A stretch of DNA of 64,000 bases from Firmicutes bacterium UBA3553 (GTDB lineage: Bacteria > Bacillota > Clostridia > Tissierellales > Sedimentibacteraceae). Under the pieces are notes generated by a model. That model was given only the letters and a program-made list of their open reading frames with translations, was not told the origin of the DNA and ran no database searches. Where the stretch lies: the NCBI GenBank assembly GCA_002381185.1, contig DFOA01000053.1, forward strand, positions 1 to 64,000, read 5' to 3'. Positions 26,468 through 34,220 of the stretch are shown one piece after another (the first letter of the stretch is position 1; each line of letters opens with the position of its first letter). The position numbers and the translations under genes are program-made.

Positions 26468-26853
26468 CTATAAATTTAATGGATCATATCCTAAGAATTC
26501 ATCGTATACATCTAATCTTCTGTCTTTCTTTGATGAGTTGTACTTATTTGTCCCATGAGCTCTTACTTTAGCAAAATTACAATCCCCATATATAATCTGC
26601 TCTGTATCATCTGCCGGTCCGGCAATTGGAATCCCTGCTGTTCTTACTATTAAACTTTTACCGGGAAACACCATATATCTCTCTATTCCCACTCTGTCAG
26701 CTGCAGCAATGTATATTCCATTTGAATGTGCAGCTGACATGGCAAGAACCGGACCGAAACTCTTCATATTATCCGGCAGACTGTCTATCGTAACCCAGTT
26801 GGTAGGAACACAGATAATATCTGCTCCCTGCGCAGCAAGAATTCTATATGTTT
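26468..26853 (-). pseudogene. C-terminal fragment of a nitrilase-family hydrolase
   Basis: The frame reads YRILAAQGADIICVPTNWV, then FGPVLAMSAAHSNGIYIAAA, DRVGIERYMVFPGKSLIV and IIYGDCNFAKVRA. This is the second half of a carbon-nitrogen hydrolase, beginning just after the place where the catalytic Cys would be. The Glu, Lys and Cys of the active site are all missing, and a TAA lies just upstream. It cannot be active. Confidence 0.75.
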
Positions 26854-26975
26854 AATGTCCATTTGCAAACATGCGACCTTGACGTCTAACCTCTTTTTTT
26901 TATTTTCCACTTTGCCCTCCTAATTTAAATATAAACTTGTTCATATTTTAAACTAATCATCAATTTGAATAATAG

Positions 26976-27194
26976 CTATGATTTTTGAATAATGGATTTT
27001 TCCATAGTTTCTAAAGTCTCAATATCCTCTGGCTTAAGTTTTTCATACAAGCTTTGTCTGTAGGCTTTAGCCTCTTCCGGTTTGCTTTTTATTTCCTTAG
27101 TCTTATTAGCATCAAACCAATGGATCTTTTTATTCTTATAGTATAAGTCAAAGTCAACAAACCTCTTACCATCGACTGTATATTCCAGTGCCAT
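26976..27194 (-). CDS. Hypothetical protein, 72 residues
   Basis: The frame begins MALEYTVDGKRFVDFDLYYK and continues as a lysine-rich, helical chain (KIHWFDANKTKEIKSKPEEA) to ETMEKSIIQKS. It starts 10 bases after the stop of the next upstream small gene, and the AGAGGTTAAG in between can serve as ribosome binding site, though at long spacing. I do not recognise it. An alternative reading is that both small genes are pieces of one frameshifted gene. Confidence 0.5.
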   Translation of the reverse strand: MALEYTVDGKRFVDFDLYYKNKKIHWFDANKTKEIKSKPEEAKAYRQSLYEKLKPEDIETLETMEKSIIQKS

Positions 27195-27204
27195 CAAAAT
27201 TTTC

Positions 27205-27465
27205 TTAACCTCTTTCGGCGTAAAAAATGTAAACAATCTTACCTGGTATGTCAGAACCGAGTAAAGTATCACGGCATAGTCCTTGGTCCAGCTCAAGATT
27301 AATATCTGTTATAAAACACAGTGTACTGTTTTCTGATGATTTCTCAAACCCATTCTGTAAATCTGTAATTTCCCCATTAAGCTTCAATTCTAAAAAACTT
27401 GTAATCTCTTCAGTATTTTCGGTTCTAATAAACAAATAACGTGGTCCCATCCTAAATAATAACAT
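27205..27465 (-). CDS. Hypothetical protein, 86 residues
   Basis: The ATG at 27465 has a strong AAAGGGGG four bases upstream. The protein reads MLLFRMGPRYLFIRTENTEE and is mixed alpha/beta with no signal, membrane segment or metal motif. It is the second gene after the metallophosphoesterase-like gene, with a gap of 15 bases, and precedes the 72-residue protein gene. No function can be assigned. Confidence 0.6.
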   Translation of the reverse strand: MLLFRMGPRYLFIRTENTEEITSFLELKLNGEITDLQNGFEKSSENSTLCFITDINLELDQGLCRDTLLGSDIPGKIVYIFYAERG

Positions 27466-27480
27466 ATATCCCCCTTTCGT

Positions 27481-28110
27481 TTATAAGCCAATTCCTTTTA
27501 ATTCCATACATCTTAATCTGTTTGTACCTATAGGATAATCTAAATGATATACACTTTTGGTTGACAAATCAATTATATTGATATTCAGCAACCCATTTAA
27601 ACCAATTGTTTCGTTTTTTTTATAGTGCCCAGGTTCAAAGCTATGCCCATAAAGGTTAAAATCTGCCTTATAAGAATATTCTTCTTTATAGTAATGACCA
27701 ACTGTGAAGCTGCAATCATCTATTGTCAAGAAACCTTCCTCAAGAATTATTCCTCTCTTAATCAATTGACTAACAGTTTCATAATCATCATGGTTGCCTA
27801 ATACATAATAGATTTTTGAGTATTCATTCTTCTCTAAACATTCAATCAGCTTTTTAACTCCTTTGTGGTAGTGTTCAATTCTATTTTTATAAATTCCTAA
27901 CTTAATATCATCTGCCATATCACCTGTATGTATAATAAATTGAGGCTTTAGAATATTAATTATTCTAATAATATAATTATAGATATCTACTGGAGTATCA
28001 CTTATATGCAACAATATAGGTCCTTTTAAATCTCTTAAAAGTTCCTCTGGGATATAGGGATAATTAAATGATAATAGCAATCCTTTATATATATTCTTTA
28101 TTAACTCCAT
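27481..28110 (-). CDS. Calcineurin-like metallophosphoesterase with altered first motif
   Basis: The 209-residue protein has the metallophosphoesterase motifs FIIHTGDMADD, YYVLGNHDDYE, FTVGHYYK and LYGHSFEPG in the right order. The first motif, usually D-x-H as in SDTHG, reads HISDTPVDIYN: the metal-binding histidine is replaced by proline. The enzyme may use a changed metal site or be weak. Related proteins act on cyclic nucleotides, phosphodiesters or nucleotides. AGGAGG lies 12 bases before the ATG, somewhat far. It heads a three-gene leftward unit with two small unknown genes. Confidence 0.8.
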   Translation of the reverse strand: MELIKNIYKGLLLSFNYPYIPEELLRDLKGPILLHISDTPVDIYNYIIRIINILKPQFIIHTGDMADDIKLGIYKNRIEHYHKGVKKLIECLEKNEYSKIYYVLGNHDDYETVSQLIKRGIILEEGFLTIDDCSFTVGHYYKEEYSYKADFNLYGHSFEPGHYKKNETIGLNGLLNINIIDLSTKSVYHLDYPIGTNRLRCMELKGIGL

Positions 28111-28208
28111 GTTAGTTACCAGCCTCCTAAGTTGAACTTTAGACCGTTGATTTTCAAAATTTCAGCGCGTTCAACCAAGCAAATCGCCTTACTGTACACA
28201 CTGATTTT

Positions 28209-28275
28209 CCACTATTTTACCATAAATACAATAAAAAAGATAGAATTAAATGTATTGAGCATTTTTCTATCTTTA
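28209..28275. repeat. Dispersed repeat, short copy with perfect stem
   Basis: ATTTTACCATAAATACA is followed by AAAGATAGA (about 28230-28238) and TCTATCTTT (about 28264-28272), perfect arms around TTGAGCAT. It equals the two ends of the longer element at 20395-20620 with the middle removed. It lies in the 312-base gap between the phosphoesterase-like and nitroreductase genes, where I see no gene. Confidence 0.5.
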
Positions 28276-28422
28276 AATTTTAATTCTTCAAGAATGTTAT
28301 TAAATCATCTTTATTTTATATTCAGAAAAAGAAGTATAAAGTAACCGCTGTTTCCTATTTAAGCTTTGTATTATGCTTATGTTATATTGCGGATATTTTT
28401 TTAATGATTTATGAGAGTTTGG

Positions 28423-29004
28423 TTAACGAATAATATGAATTACATCCTTCCGGGGATCAGCTGATTTTGGTTCGCCTGCCGGATATCCCAGAACAATCGA
28501 CCCATATACTATATGATCTTGTGGAATATCTAACTCTGTTAAAAGTTCTCTTATAAAAGGCATATGCGTTAGTCCGGGAAGCTGATTTACCCAACAGGAA
28601 CCTATTCCAAGAGAGTGAGCGGCCAGCATCATGTTACCGATCGCCAATGCAGAATCCGGCATGGCGTTTCCATTGTTTTTTAAGTTAGACACAATGATAA
28701 ATGTTGGTGCATAATATAAAAAGTTTGCATTCTCATCCTTTGCCTTTTCTATCAGGCTTACTATATATGGATGAGTTTCTGCAATAACCGGTACAGACAA
28801 TAATGTCTGTCGGATTGCTTCATTTACTTTTCCTATTGCTTCAGAATTTTGAACTGCTGTAAATCTCCAACTTTGCATGCCCATACCGTTAGGGGCGTAG
28901 CTGCCTGCTAAAAGAATAGTATTCAATTCTTCTTCCGATATTTGCTCATCTCTAAAGTTACGTATACTTCTTCTTGAAATAATATTTTCTAATACCTTAT
29001 TCAT
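28423..29004 (-). CDS. Nitroreductase-family FMN oxidoreductase
   Basis: The 193-residue protein has the nitroreductase opening ENIISRRSIRNFRDEQISEE (RRSIR binds FMN phosphate), a mid segment LAIGNMMLAAHSLGIGSCWV and the end SIVLGYPAGEPKSADPRK. Such enzymes reduce nitroaromatics, quinones or flavins with NAD(P)H as dimers. I chose the ATG at 29004, which follows AAGGGAGG, not the one at 29043. It is divergent from the crcB gene and its riboswitch. Confidence 0.9.
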   Translation of the reverse strand: MNKVLENIISRRSIRNFRDEQISEEELNTILLAGSYAPNGMGMQSWRFTAVQNSEAIGKVNEAIRQTLLSVPVIAETHPYIVSLIEKAKDENANFLYYAPTFIIVSNLKNNGNAMPDSALAIGNMMLAAHSLGIGSCWVNQLPGLTHMPFIRELLTELDIPQDHIVYGSIVLGYPAGEPKSADPRKDVIHIIR

Positions 29005-29163
29005 AGTTTCCTCCCTTAAGTACCTGATATTAGTGTTTCCCATTTTCTGTTTTTAATTAAAAGTGCATCCGCTTAACCTGTTCATGATTCCAATAAATTT
29101 ATCAATAGTATAAGCTTCGTCAAGTTTTAAAAGCAAAGCAGTAAATATAGTTTCCTTTTGTGC

Positions 29164-29191
29164 TTGCAAATATTCCAAGTTGCAGTATAAT
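29164..29191 (+). promoter_or_regulatory. Sigma-A promoter of the fluoride-riboswitch transcript
   Basis: TTGCAA (29164-29169) and TATAAT (29186-29191) are 16 bases apart, placing the transcription start about 15 bases before the riboswitch aptamer. Confidence 0.65.
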
Positions 29192-29215
29192 TAATACATA
29201 ACTAAATCAGATTCG

Positions 29216-29295
29216 CAGGTGATGGAGTTCACCTTAAATGCATAATACTATAATGCTAATGACTCCTACTTTTAATTCTATAAAAAGTAGGAGTC
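29216..29295 (+). ncRNA. Fluoride (crcB) riboswitch
   Basis: The leader has the crcB-motif features in order: AGGTGATGGAGTTCACCTT, a short GCAT...ATGC stem-loop, then CTAATGACTCCTAC. The GGAGT of the first loop can pair with ACTCC to form the pseudoknot. The GACTCCTACTTTT segment is then shared with a hairpin (arms 29261-29273 and 29283-29295) that acts as expression platform. Its position directly before a CrcB/Fluc gene confirms the call. Fluoride binding should favour the pseudoknot and let crcB be expressed. Confidence 0.88.
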
Positions 29296-29321
29296 ATTTG
29301 ATGCTTAAGGAGGTCATTTAC

Positions 29322-29699
29322 ATGAAAAAAATCTTAATTGTTGGTTTAGGTGGATTTATAGGCGCAAGCCTTCGATATGTAATATCCAAACATTCTTCAA
29401 ATATTTTTGGAGGGCAGTTTGCATATGGTACTCTGGTTGTAAATGTCTTAGGGGGATTGCTGATCGGATTTATTTTAGAATTAACTACATTTACAGATTT
29501 TATTTCTCCCAATATGAAACTCTTTCTCACGACAGGTATCATGGGTGGGCTGACTACCTTTTCTACATTCAGTTATGAAACAATAACATTTTTTTCTAAT
29601 GGAAGTTACTTTCTAGCAGCAATCAATATTATACTGAATCTTTTTTTAAGCTTAATAGGTGTTGTCGGTGGTAAAACACTATCTCATATTATTTTTTGA
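29322..29699 (+). CDS. crcB: Fluoride channel CrcB/Fluc
   Basis: The 125-residue membrane protein has four spans and the Fluc signatures GGFIGASLRYVISKH, GTLVVNVLGGLLIGF and GIMGGLTTFSTFSYET, where the TTFSTFS stretch includes the Phe-box region that lines the fluoride path. Two copies form a dual-topology dimer that exports fluoride. AAGGAGGT lies before the ATG at 29322. The riboswitch in the leader controls it. It is a single-copy gene, so the protein likely works as a homodimer. Confidence 0.95.
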   Translation: MKKILIVGLGGFIGASLRYVISKHSSNIFGGQFAYGTLVVNVLGGLLIGFILELTTFTDFISPNMKLFLTTGIMGGLTTFSTFSYETITFFSNGSYFLAAINIILNLFLSLIGVVGGKTLSHIIF

Positions 29700-29828
29700 C
29701 ATTGAAATCGGTCATGTTTTAATATTTTTTTCAGCATTTGTATTTTGCCAGTATATTGAAAAATCCATCGACTGAAAGCTGGCGCGTTCAGTCATTTCAA
29801 TAATAATTATACAATAGCAAAATAATAA

Positions 29829-29887
29829 TTGACAAAATAAACACATACTGTTAAATTGATAATTGAATTATCGATATTTCAATTATC
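29829..29887 (+). promoter_or_regulatory. Promoter and 30-base palindromic operator of a TetR-type gene
   Basis: TTGACA (29829-29834) and TAAATT (29852-29857) are 17 bases apart. Immediately downstream GATAATTGAA (29858-29867) and TTCAATTATC (29878-29887) form perfect 10-base arms. A repressor bound here would cover the start of transcription, which suggests autoregulation by the TetR-type protein encoded next. Confidence 0.7.
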
Positions 29888-29908
29888 AGTTTACAGGAGG
29901 TTACACAA

Positions 29909-30526
29909 ATGTCCAAACCAGATTTCTCCATTGATCCGCGTATCATGGAGAGCGCAAAAAAAGAATTTCTTGCACAGGGGTTTGAAAAGACTTCATTAAA
30001 AGCAATCTGTGAAGATGCAAGAGTTACCACAGGTGCTCTGTACAAAAGATTTAACGGGAAAAAAGACTTGTTCTGTGCTGTAGTAGAGGACACGGTTAAT
30101 GCGTTAAATGATTTTGTGGAAATGCGCAGTTCTGTTAAGGCATGTGATCTGCCGGATGATATGCTCATCAAGGCGTGGGAAATGAATGAAAGCATGTTGT
30201 CATGGTTTCATTTCCTCTACCAGTATCATGACGGTTTTGTACTTCTGATTTCAGGGGCATCAGGAACCAGATATGCCAATTTTCAGCACGACTTCGCGGA
30301 AACAATGACAACTAAGACCTATGAATATTTTCTGGAGGCAAAAAGTCGGGGCCTGACTCATGCAGACATCTCTATGGAGGAAATGCACATCCTGCTTTCC
30401 GCATTCTGGACGACGATTTATGAACCGTTTATTCACGGATATACATGGGATCAGATGGAAGCCCATTGCGAGCTTATCTGCAACCTTTTCAACTGGAATA
30501 AGGTCTTGGGGTTTATCATACCCTAA
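29909..30526 (+). CDS. TetR/AcrR family regulator
   Basis: The 205-residue protein has the TetR helix-turn-helix at residues 12-58 (AKKEFLAQGFEKTSLKAICE, VTTGALYKRFNGKKDLFCAV) and a helical ligand domain. It follows AGGAGGT. It lies directly upstream of a decayed ABC transporter on the same strand and presumably once controlled it, so the regulator may now be without its target. Family call is firm. Confidence 0.9.
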   Translation: MSKPDFSIDPRIMESAKKEFLAQGFEKTSLKAICEDARVTTGALYKRFNGKKDLFCAVVEDTVNALNDFVEMRSSVKACDLPDDMLIKAWEMNESMLSWFHFLYQYHDGFVLLISGASGTRYANFQHDFAETMTTKTYEYFLEAKSRGLTHADISMEEMHILLSAFWTTIYEPFIHGYTWDQMEAHCELICNLFNWNKVLGFIIP

Positions 30527-30642
30527 TAAAGTTCCCTTGAGGGGATTTTTATTTCAAGATGCAAGCCCTTATCGAAGAAATTTTTCATTTATTCTTAAAT
30601 TATTATTTTCTAACTTATCAATTTATAAAGGAGGGTTATATT

Positions 30643-31785
30643 TTGTTCAAAAAAGTATTAGAATACGCCGGTGGGCACCGAAAAACCACCTACGCTGCCA
30701 TTGCAGCAATGATGGCGGGAATGGTCATGCAGGTACTTCCATTTTGGTTTATCTACCAGATTATCCGCCCTTTTTGCCGACAAGCGTATGGAGCTTGGAG
30801 CACATTTGCGCAAAATGCCCATGGGCTATTTTACAGAGGGCAATATTGGTAAAATCAGCTCGGTGATATCCACCGACATGGTGTTTATCGAGGAAAATTG
30901 TATGACCGTTCTGGCTGATATGATGAATTATATCTTTTCACAGGATATTCTACTGGTGTTTCTATTCTTCTTCAATCCATGGATCGGTATTGCAGGGTTA
31001 GTTGTAACCCTTTATGATTCTTCTGTTAGGAAGAGGCTTAAAGAAAGAGGCTATTGAGGATTCTGCCATTCGACAGGAGCAGCTTGAAGGCTTAACAGAA
31101 GCAGTTTTAGACTTTACCGAGGGAATCGGTATAATTAAGACCTATAACATGCTGGGCGAGAAATCCAAAACTCTTACCGAAAGCTTTAAAGAGGTTTGCC
31201 GTACCAGTATAGAATTTGAGGAAAATCATACTCCCTGGCAGCGTGGGCTGAACCCGATTTACGGCCTTGGTGTGGTTGTTGTAATTGCGCTCTCCGTATT
31301 CTTGTATTTCAAAGGAACACTGGATGTAACCTACCTGGTTGGTATCATGCTCTTTGTGTTTGACCTGTTCGGGCCTCTTAAGGCATTGTACGGGCAAAGC
31401 GCACGCCTTACCGTTATGAATAGCTGCATGGACCGCATTGAAGAGGTTTTCGCGCAACAGGAGCTACCAGACAACGGTGTATATACTATTCCGGAAAATA
31501 CTGCAACACCGCAGGTGTAGTTTGAAAATGTCAGCTTTGCCTATGGAGAAAAGAATGTGCTGAATAATATCTCCTTTAATCTGGAAGATAACCAAATGCT
31601 TGCCCTGGTAGGCCCATCCGGTGGAGGAAAATCCACAATCGCAAGCCTTTTGGCACGTTTCTGGGACGTGAAATCCGGAAGGATTCTGGTCCGTGGCCAG
31701 GATGTGCGCAACGTTCCTCTCAGCGATCTTATGAATCATATCAGCATGGTGTTTCAACGGGTATATCTGTTCCTCCCATAAGGAT
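30643..31785 (+). pseudogene. Decayed ABC transporter (half-1 start joined to half-2)
   Basis: From a TTG at 30643 behind AAGGAGG, about 45 codons read as the start of one half-transporter (FKKVLEYAGGHRKTTYAAIA). In another frame the sequence then becomes the middle of the second half (LGAHLRKMPMGYFTEGNIGK), with a further frame change near 31040 and an in-frame TAG near 31518. The ATPase part keeps GPSGGGKST and ends abruptly after MVFQRVYLF at a 15-base inverted repeat. The signature and Walker B are lost. It is closest in pattern to the fused double ABC transporter at 11.9-15.4 kb, so it was probably a second system of the same type. Confidence 0.85.
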
Positions 31786-31808
31786 TGCTAAACATCCTTA
31801 TGGGAGGA
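31771..31808. repeat. Perfect 15-base inverted repeat at a recombination junction
   Basis: TCCTCCCATAAGGAT (31771-31785) and ATCCTTATGGGAGGA (31794-31808) flank 8 bases. The left arm truncates the ABC pseudogene and the right arm touches a fragment copied from the iron-sulfur protein gene near 55.7 kb. It may be a terminator, or the scar of the event that joined the two. Confidence 0.6.
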
Positions 31809-31897
31809 TTCACAACAACAACCGCGGCAATTGCAAATAAATACCGAATCTTCACGAACATTTTCACCAATTTCCACCAGATTAGCTGCATAAAAAC
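31809..31897 (-). pseudogene. 89-base fragment of the iron-sulfur protein gene (copy of 55743-55831)
   Basis: The 89 bases match 55743-55831 with no gaps and about seven mismatches. They encode AANLVEIGENVREDSVFICN followed by a CRGCCC cluster motif, in which one residue differs from CCGCCC. There is no start or stop. The matching interval falls inside one of the deletions of the collapsed copy at 39.9 kb. Confidence 0.8.
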
Positions 31898-31910
31898 ATG
31901 CCTGAACCAA

Positions 31911-33068
31911 TCAACTGATGCTTACGACATTTCCCTGAGTTGATTCACTGCAAAATGCCCTTTTGTAGCACATTATTCCTGCAGGAAGCCAAACAAGGCT
32001 GAAAATTCCCAACTGAAGAAGATTTGGTATAACATACTTAAAGTTCATTCCCTTTATTAAAACCTCCTGAACCACCTTTGCATAGTTTGCTAAAGGCCAG
32101 CAGGCCTTTACTATGATTTCAAGCAGCTTCGGCATCTGATTCATAGGCCATACACATCCGCTTGATACGAACGTAGGAAGAGAAAGCATAAATTCAAACT
32201 GGGAATACTTCACTTTATCCTTTGCAACTGAAGCAATCAGGAGTGAGGGTCCCATAATTGACAATGTAAAGAATATTGTCAGAACCGTCACTGTAAGCAT
32301 GCTCCCTATCATAGGTACGTGAAAAAGCTTCAGCATTGTAAATATGCTCAGTAATATTGAAGGCAATATTCCAGCGAAACAGGCGCTTACTGCTCCGAAT
32401 ATTTTTGCAGGTACATTTCCTTCTGCGATGTATTCACTGTCTCTTATGAATGTTGAGCCCATGGAAGAAAGCATGAGCTGCTGAAAAAATATTGCAAGAA
32501 AGCATACAATAAGGTAATTCATATAAGTCATCTTAGGGTCGTACAAAATCCTTTCTCCCAGATTATAGACCAGCGCAATATTCTGAGCCAGCCGCGGCGT
32601 CACACCCTTTCCCTGTATTAGCTTCATTTCAACTCCTGCCGATACAGACTGGGCAATCATGGTTGCCTGAGCATATGCATTGTTCGCCACAACAATATTG
32701 CTGCCGTCTGTGACCGCAAGTATCTGGGATGATTTGTATGTAGTAACATCTCTTTCAAATCCGTCCGGTATGCATATACCCATCTGTACCGTACCCTCAT
32801 CTATGAGTTTTTGAAGTTCACCTCTCGAAGCAGGGTAATTTGTTACATCAAACCGCTCGCTTGTCAGAAAATAACCTGTAACAAGATTGCTAAGGCTTGA
32901 ATTATCCTCATCAAGCACCGCAATGGGTATATCGTTTAAGTAATCATTGTAATAAACTCCGCCGAAATACAATGTAAGAAAAATGGGCCCGATAAAGAGA
33001 AGAATCACCATTCCCTTATATTTGAATATAGATTTAAATTCCCTTTTAAATGATTCCAGATAAATCAT
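31911..33068 (-). CDS. ABC-2 type efflux permease (YhgE/YbhR-like)
   Basis: The 385-residue protein has an N-terminal span, a large extracytoplasmic domain (about 45-175, with PIAVLDEDNSSLSNLVTGYF) and five more spans with FMLSLPTFVSSGCVWPMNQM, the pattern of DrrB/YbhR-type ABC-2 permeases. It is the last gene of the TolC-HlyD-permease-permease operon; its start touches the stop of the partner permease. No ATPase gene is present in the operon, so the ATPase must come from elsewhere or the permeases work differently. Confidence 0.88.
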   Translation of the reverse strand: MIYLESFKREFKSIFKYKGMVILLFIGPIFLTLYFGGVYYNDYLNDIPIAVLDEDNSSLSNLVTGYFLTSERFDVTNYPASRGELQKLIDEGTVQMGICIPDGFERDVTTYKSSQILAVTDGSNIVVANNAYAQATMIAQSVSAGVEMKLIQGKGVTPRLAQNIALVYNLGERILYDPKMTYMNYLIVCFLAIFFQQLMLSSMGSTFIRDSEYIAEGNVPAKIFGAVSACFAGILPSILLSIFTMLKLFHVPMIGSMLTVTVLTIFFTLSIMGPSLLIASVAKDKVKYSQFEFMLSLPTFVSSGCVWPMNQMPKLLEIIVKACWPLANYAKVVQEVLIKGMNFKYVIPNLLQLGIFSLVWLPAGIMCYKRAFCSESTQGNVVSIS

Positions 33069-34219
33069 CAGCTCAGCTCCTTATCATCAATTTCCTCTGC
33101 CGCCACGGCCATAACAAGCTCTGTCAAAATCAGGACAGTCATGGAAAATATAAGCATATAACACGCATCCCCCATTATCTGATGCGTCGACAAGCCTTGC
33201 AGATATATTTTTCTTATGTTGTTTGCATAATGCGCAAATGGCATGTATGCCGCAAAACTCTGATATCCCGAGGGCATTGATATGACAGGCCATGTGGTTC
33301 CTGCCATTGCTGAATTCGGAATAAATATTACAGCACCTCCTACCAGCGCAACCATCCTGTTTTTTATAACTGCAGATATAAGCACGCTGAATGATGATGC
33401 GGCAAAGCTAATCATAAGAATAAGTATTAACGCACTCAATATACTGCCTTTGAAGGGCAGGCGGAATATCAGCACCTGCATGGCTATGCACAATATGAAG
33501 CTTAAGCTGCCGCACAGTGTATAAAACATTATCTTGCCTGATGTATATCCCAATCTTTTTCCGGCAGGTTCTCTGTAAATTTCATGATTGACTGATACTG
33601 CGGCAACAAGCGCTATGGCTGCCTGTATATAGCCTGCAATCAAGACAGGTGACAGAAAATAGTCAAAGCTTTTTGCAGGATTGTAAAGCATTCTGGTATT
33701 CAGCTGAAATGCCTGGCAGATGTTATAAGCCTCCCTGTATGACAAATTGAGCCTTGCTGTCAGATGATTGATTGCAGCTCCTGCCTTGTACGTGAGAAGT
33801 ATTTCCGTTGCCTTGGACTTGGCGGCACTTGTCACCGACATACTGCTTCCGTCATAAACCATTAAAACAGTCGGAGACTTTAAAGCTGCTATATCGTTGT
33901 AAAAATTCCTGGGAATTATAAGTCCCGCACCGGCTTTGCCGTTTCTGATCAAATCCTCCAGCTCAACCTCATTTTCGGCATAGTATGCCACATCGAAAGT
34001 TTCATTTTTGTCAAAAACATCTACAAGCTGCCTGCTGAATGATGAATTATCATAATTTACAACAGCTATGGGAATATTGCCTATAACTCCTCCGGACAGC
34101 TCAAATCCAAGCATTAGCACAAAAATAACAGGAAGAATAAACAGCACCAGCATATTTATTTTATTAGTCAAAATGCAGTTTAATTCTTCCTTACAGCTTT
34201 TTATAAACATATTCCACAT
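33068..34219 (-). CDS. ABC-2 type efflux permease
   Basis: The 383-residue protein parallels the next gene: a first span (INMLVLFILPVIFVLMLGFE), an outer domain with IPIAVVNYDNSSFSRQLVDV, and C-terminal spans with FIPNSAMAGTTWPVISMPSG. Together the two probably form a heterodimeric membrane part that works with the HlyD-like and TolC-like proteins encoded upstream. It starts 1 base after the HlyD-like stop, a sign of translational coupling. Confidence 0.88.
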   Translation of the reverse strand: MWNMFIKSCKEELNCILTNKINMLVLFILPVIFVLMLGFELSGGVIGNIPIAVVNYDNSSFSRQLVDVFDKNETFDVAYYAENEVELEDLIRNGKAGAGLIIPRNFYNDIAALKSPTVLMVYDGSSMSVTSAAKSKATEILLTYKAGAAINHLTARLNLSYREAYNICQAFQLNTRMLYNPAKSFDYFLSPVLIAGYIQAAIALVAAVSVNHEIYREPAGKRLGYTSGKIMFYTLCGSLSFILCIAMQVLIFRLPFKGSILSALILILMISFAASSFSVLISAVIKNRMVALVGGAVIFIPNSAMAGTTWPVISMPSGYQSFAAYMPFAHYANNIRKIYLQGLSTHQIMGDACYMLIFSMTVLILTELVMAVAAEEIDDKELS

Positions 34220-34220
34220 C

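Noticed and set aside
26976..27465. A single frameshifted gene covering both small hypothetical genes
   Set aside because: The upstream one has a strong binding site and ends cleanly, with the next start 10 bases later, so two genes fit at least as well. The alternative is noted in the entry.
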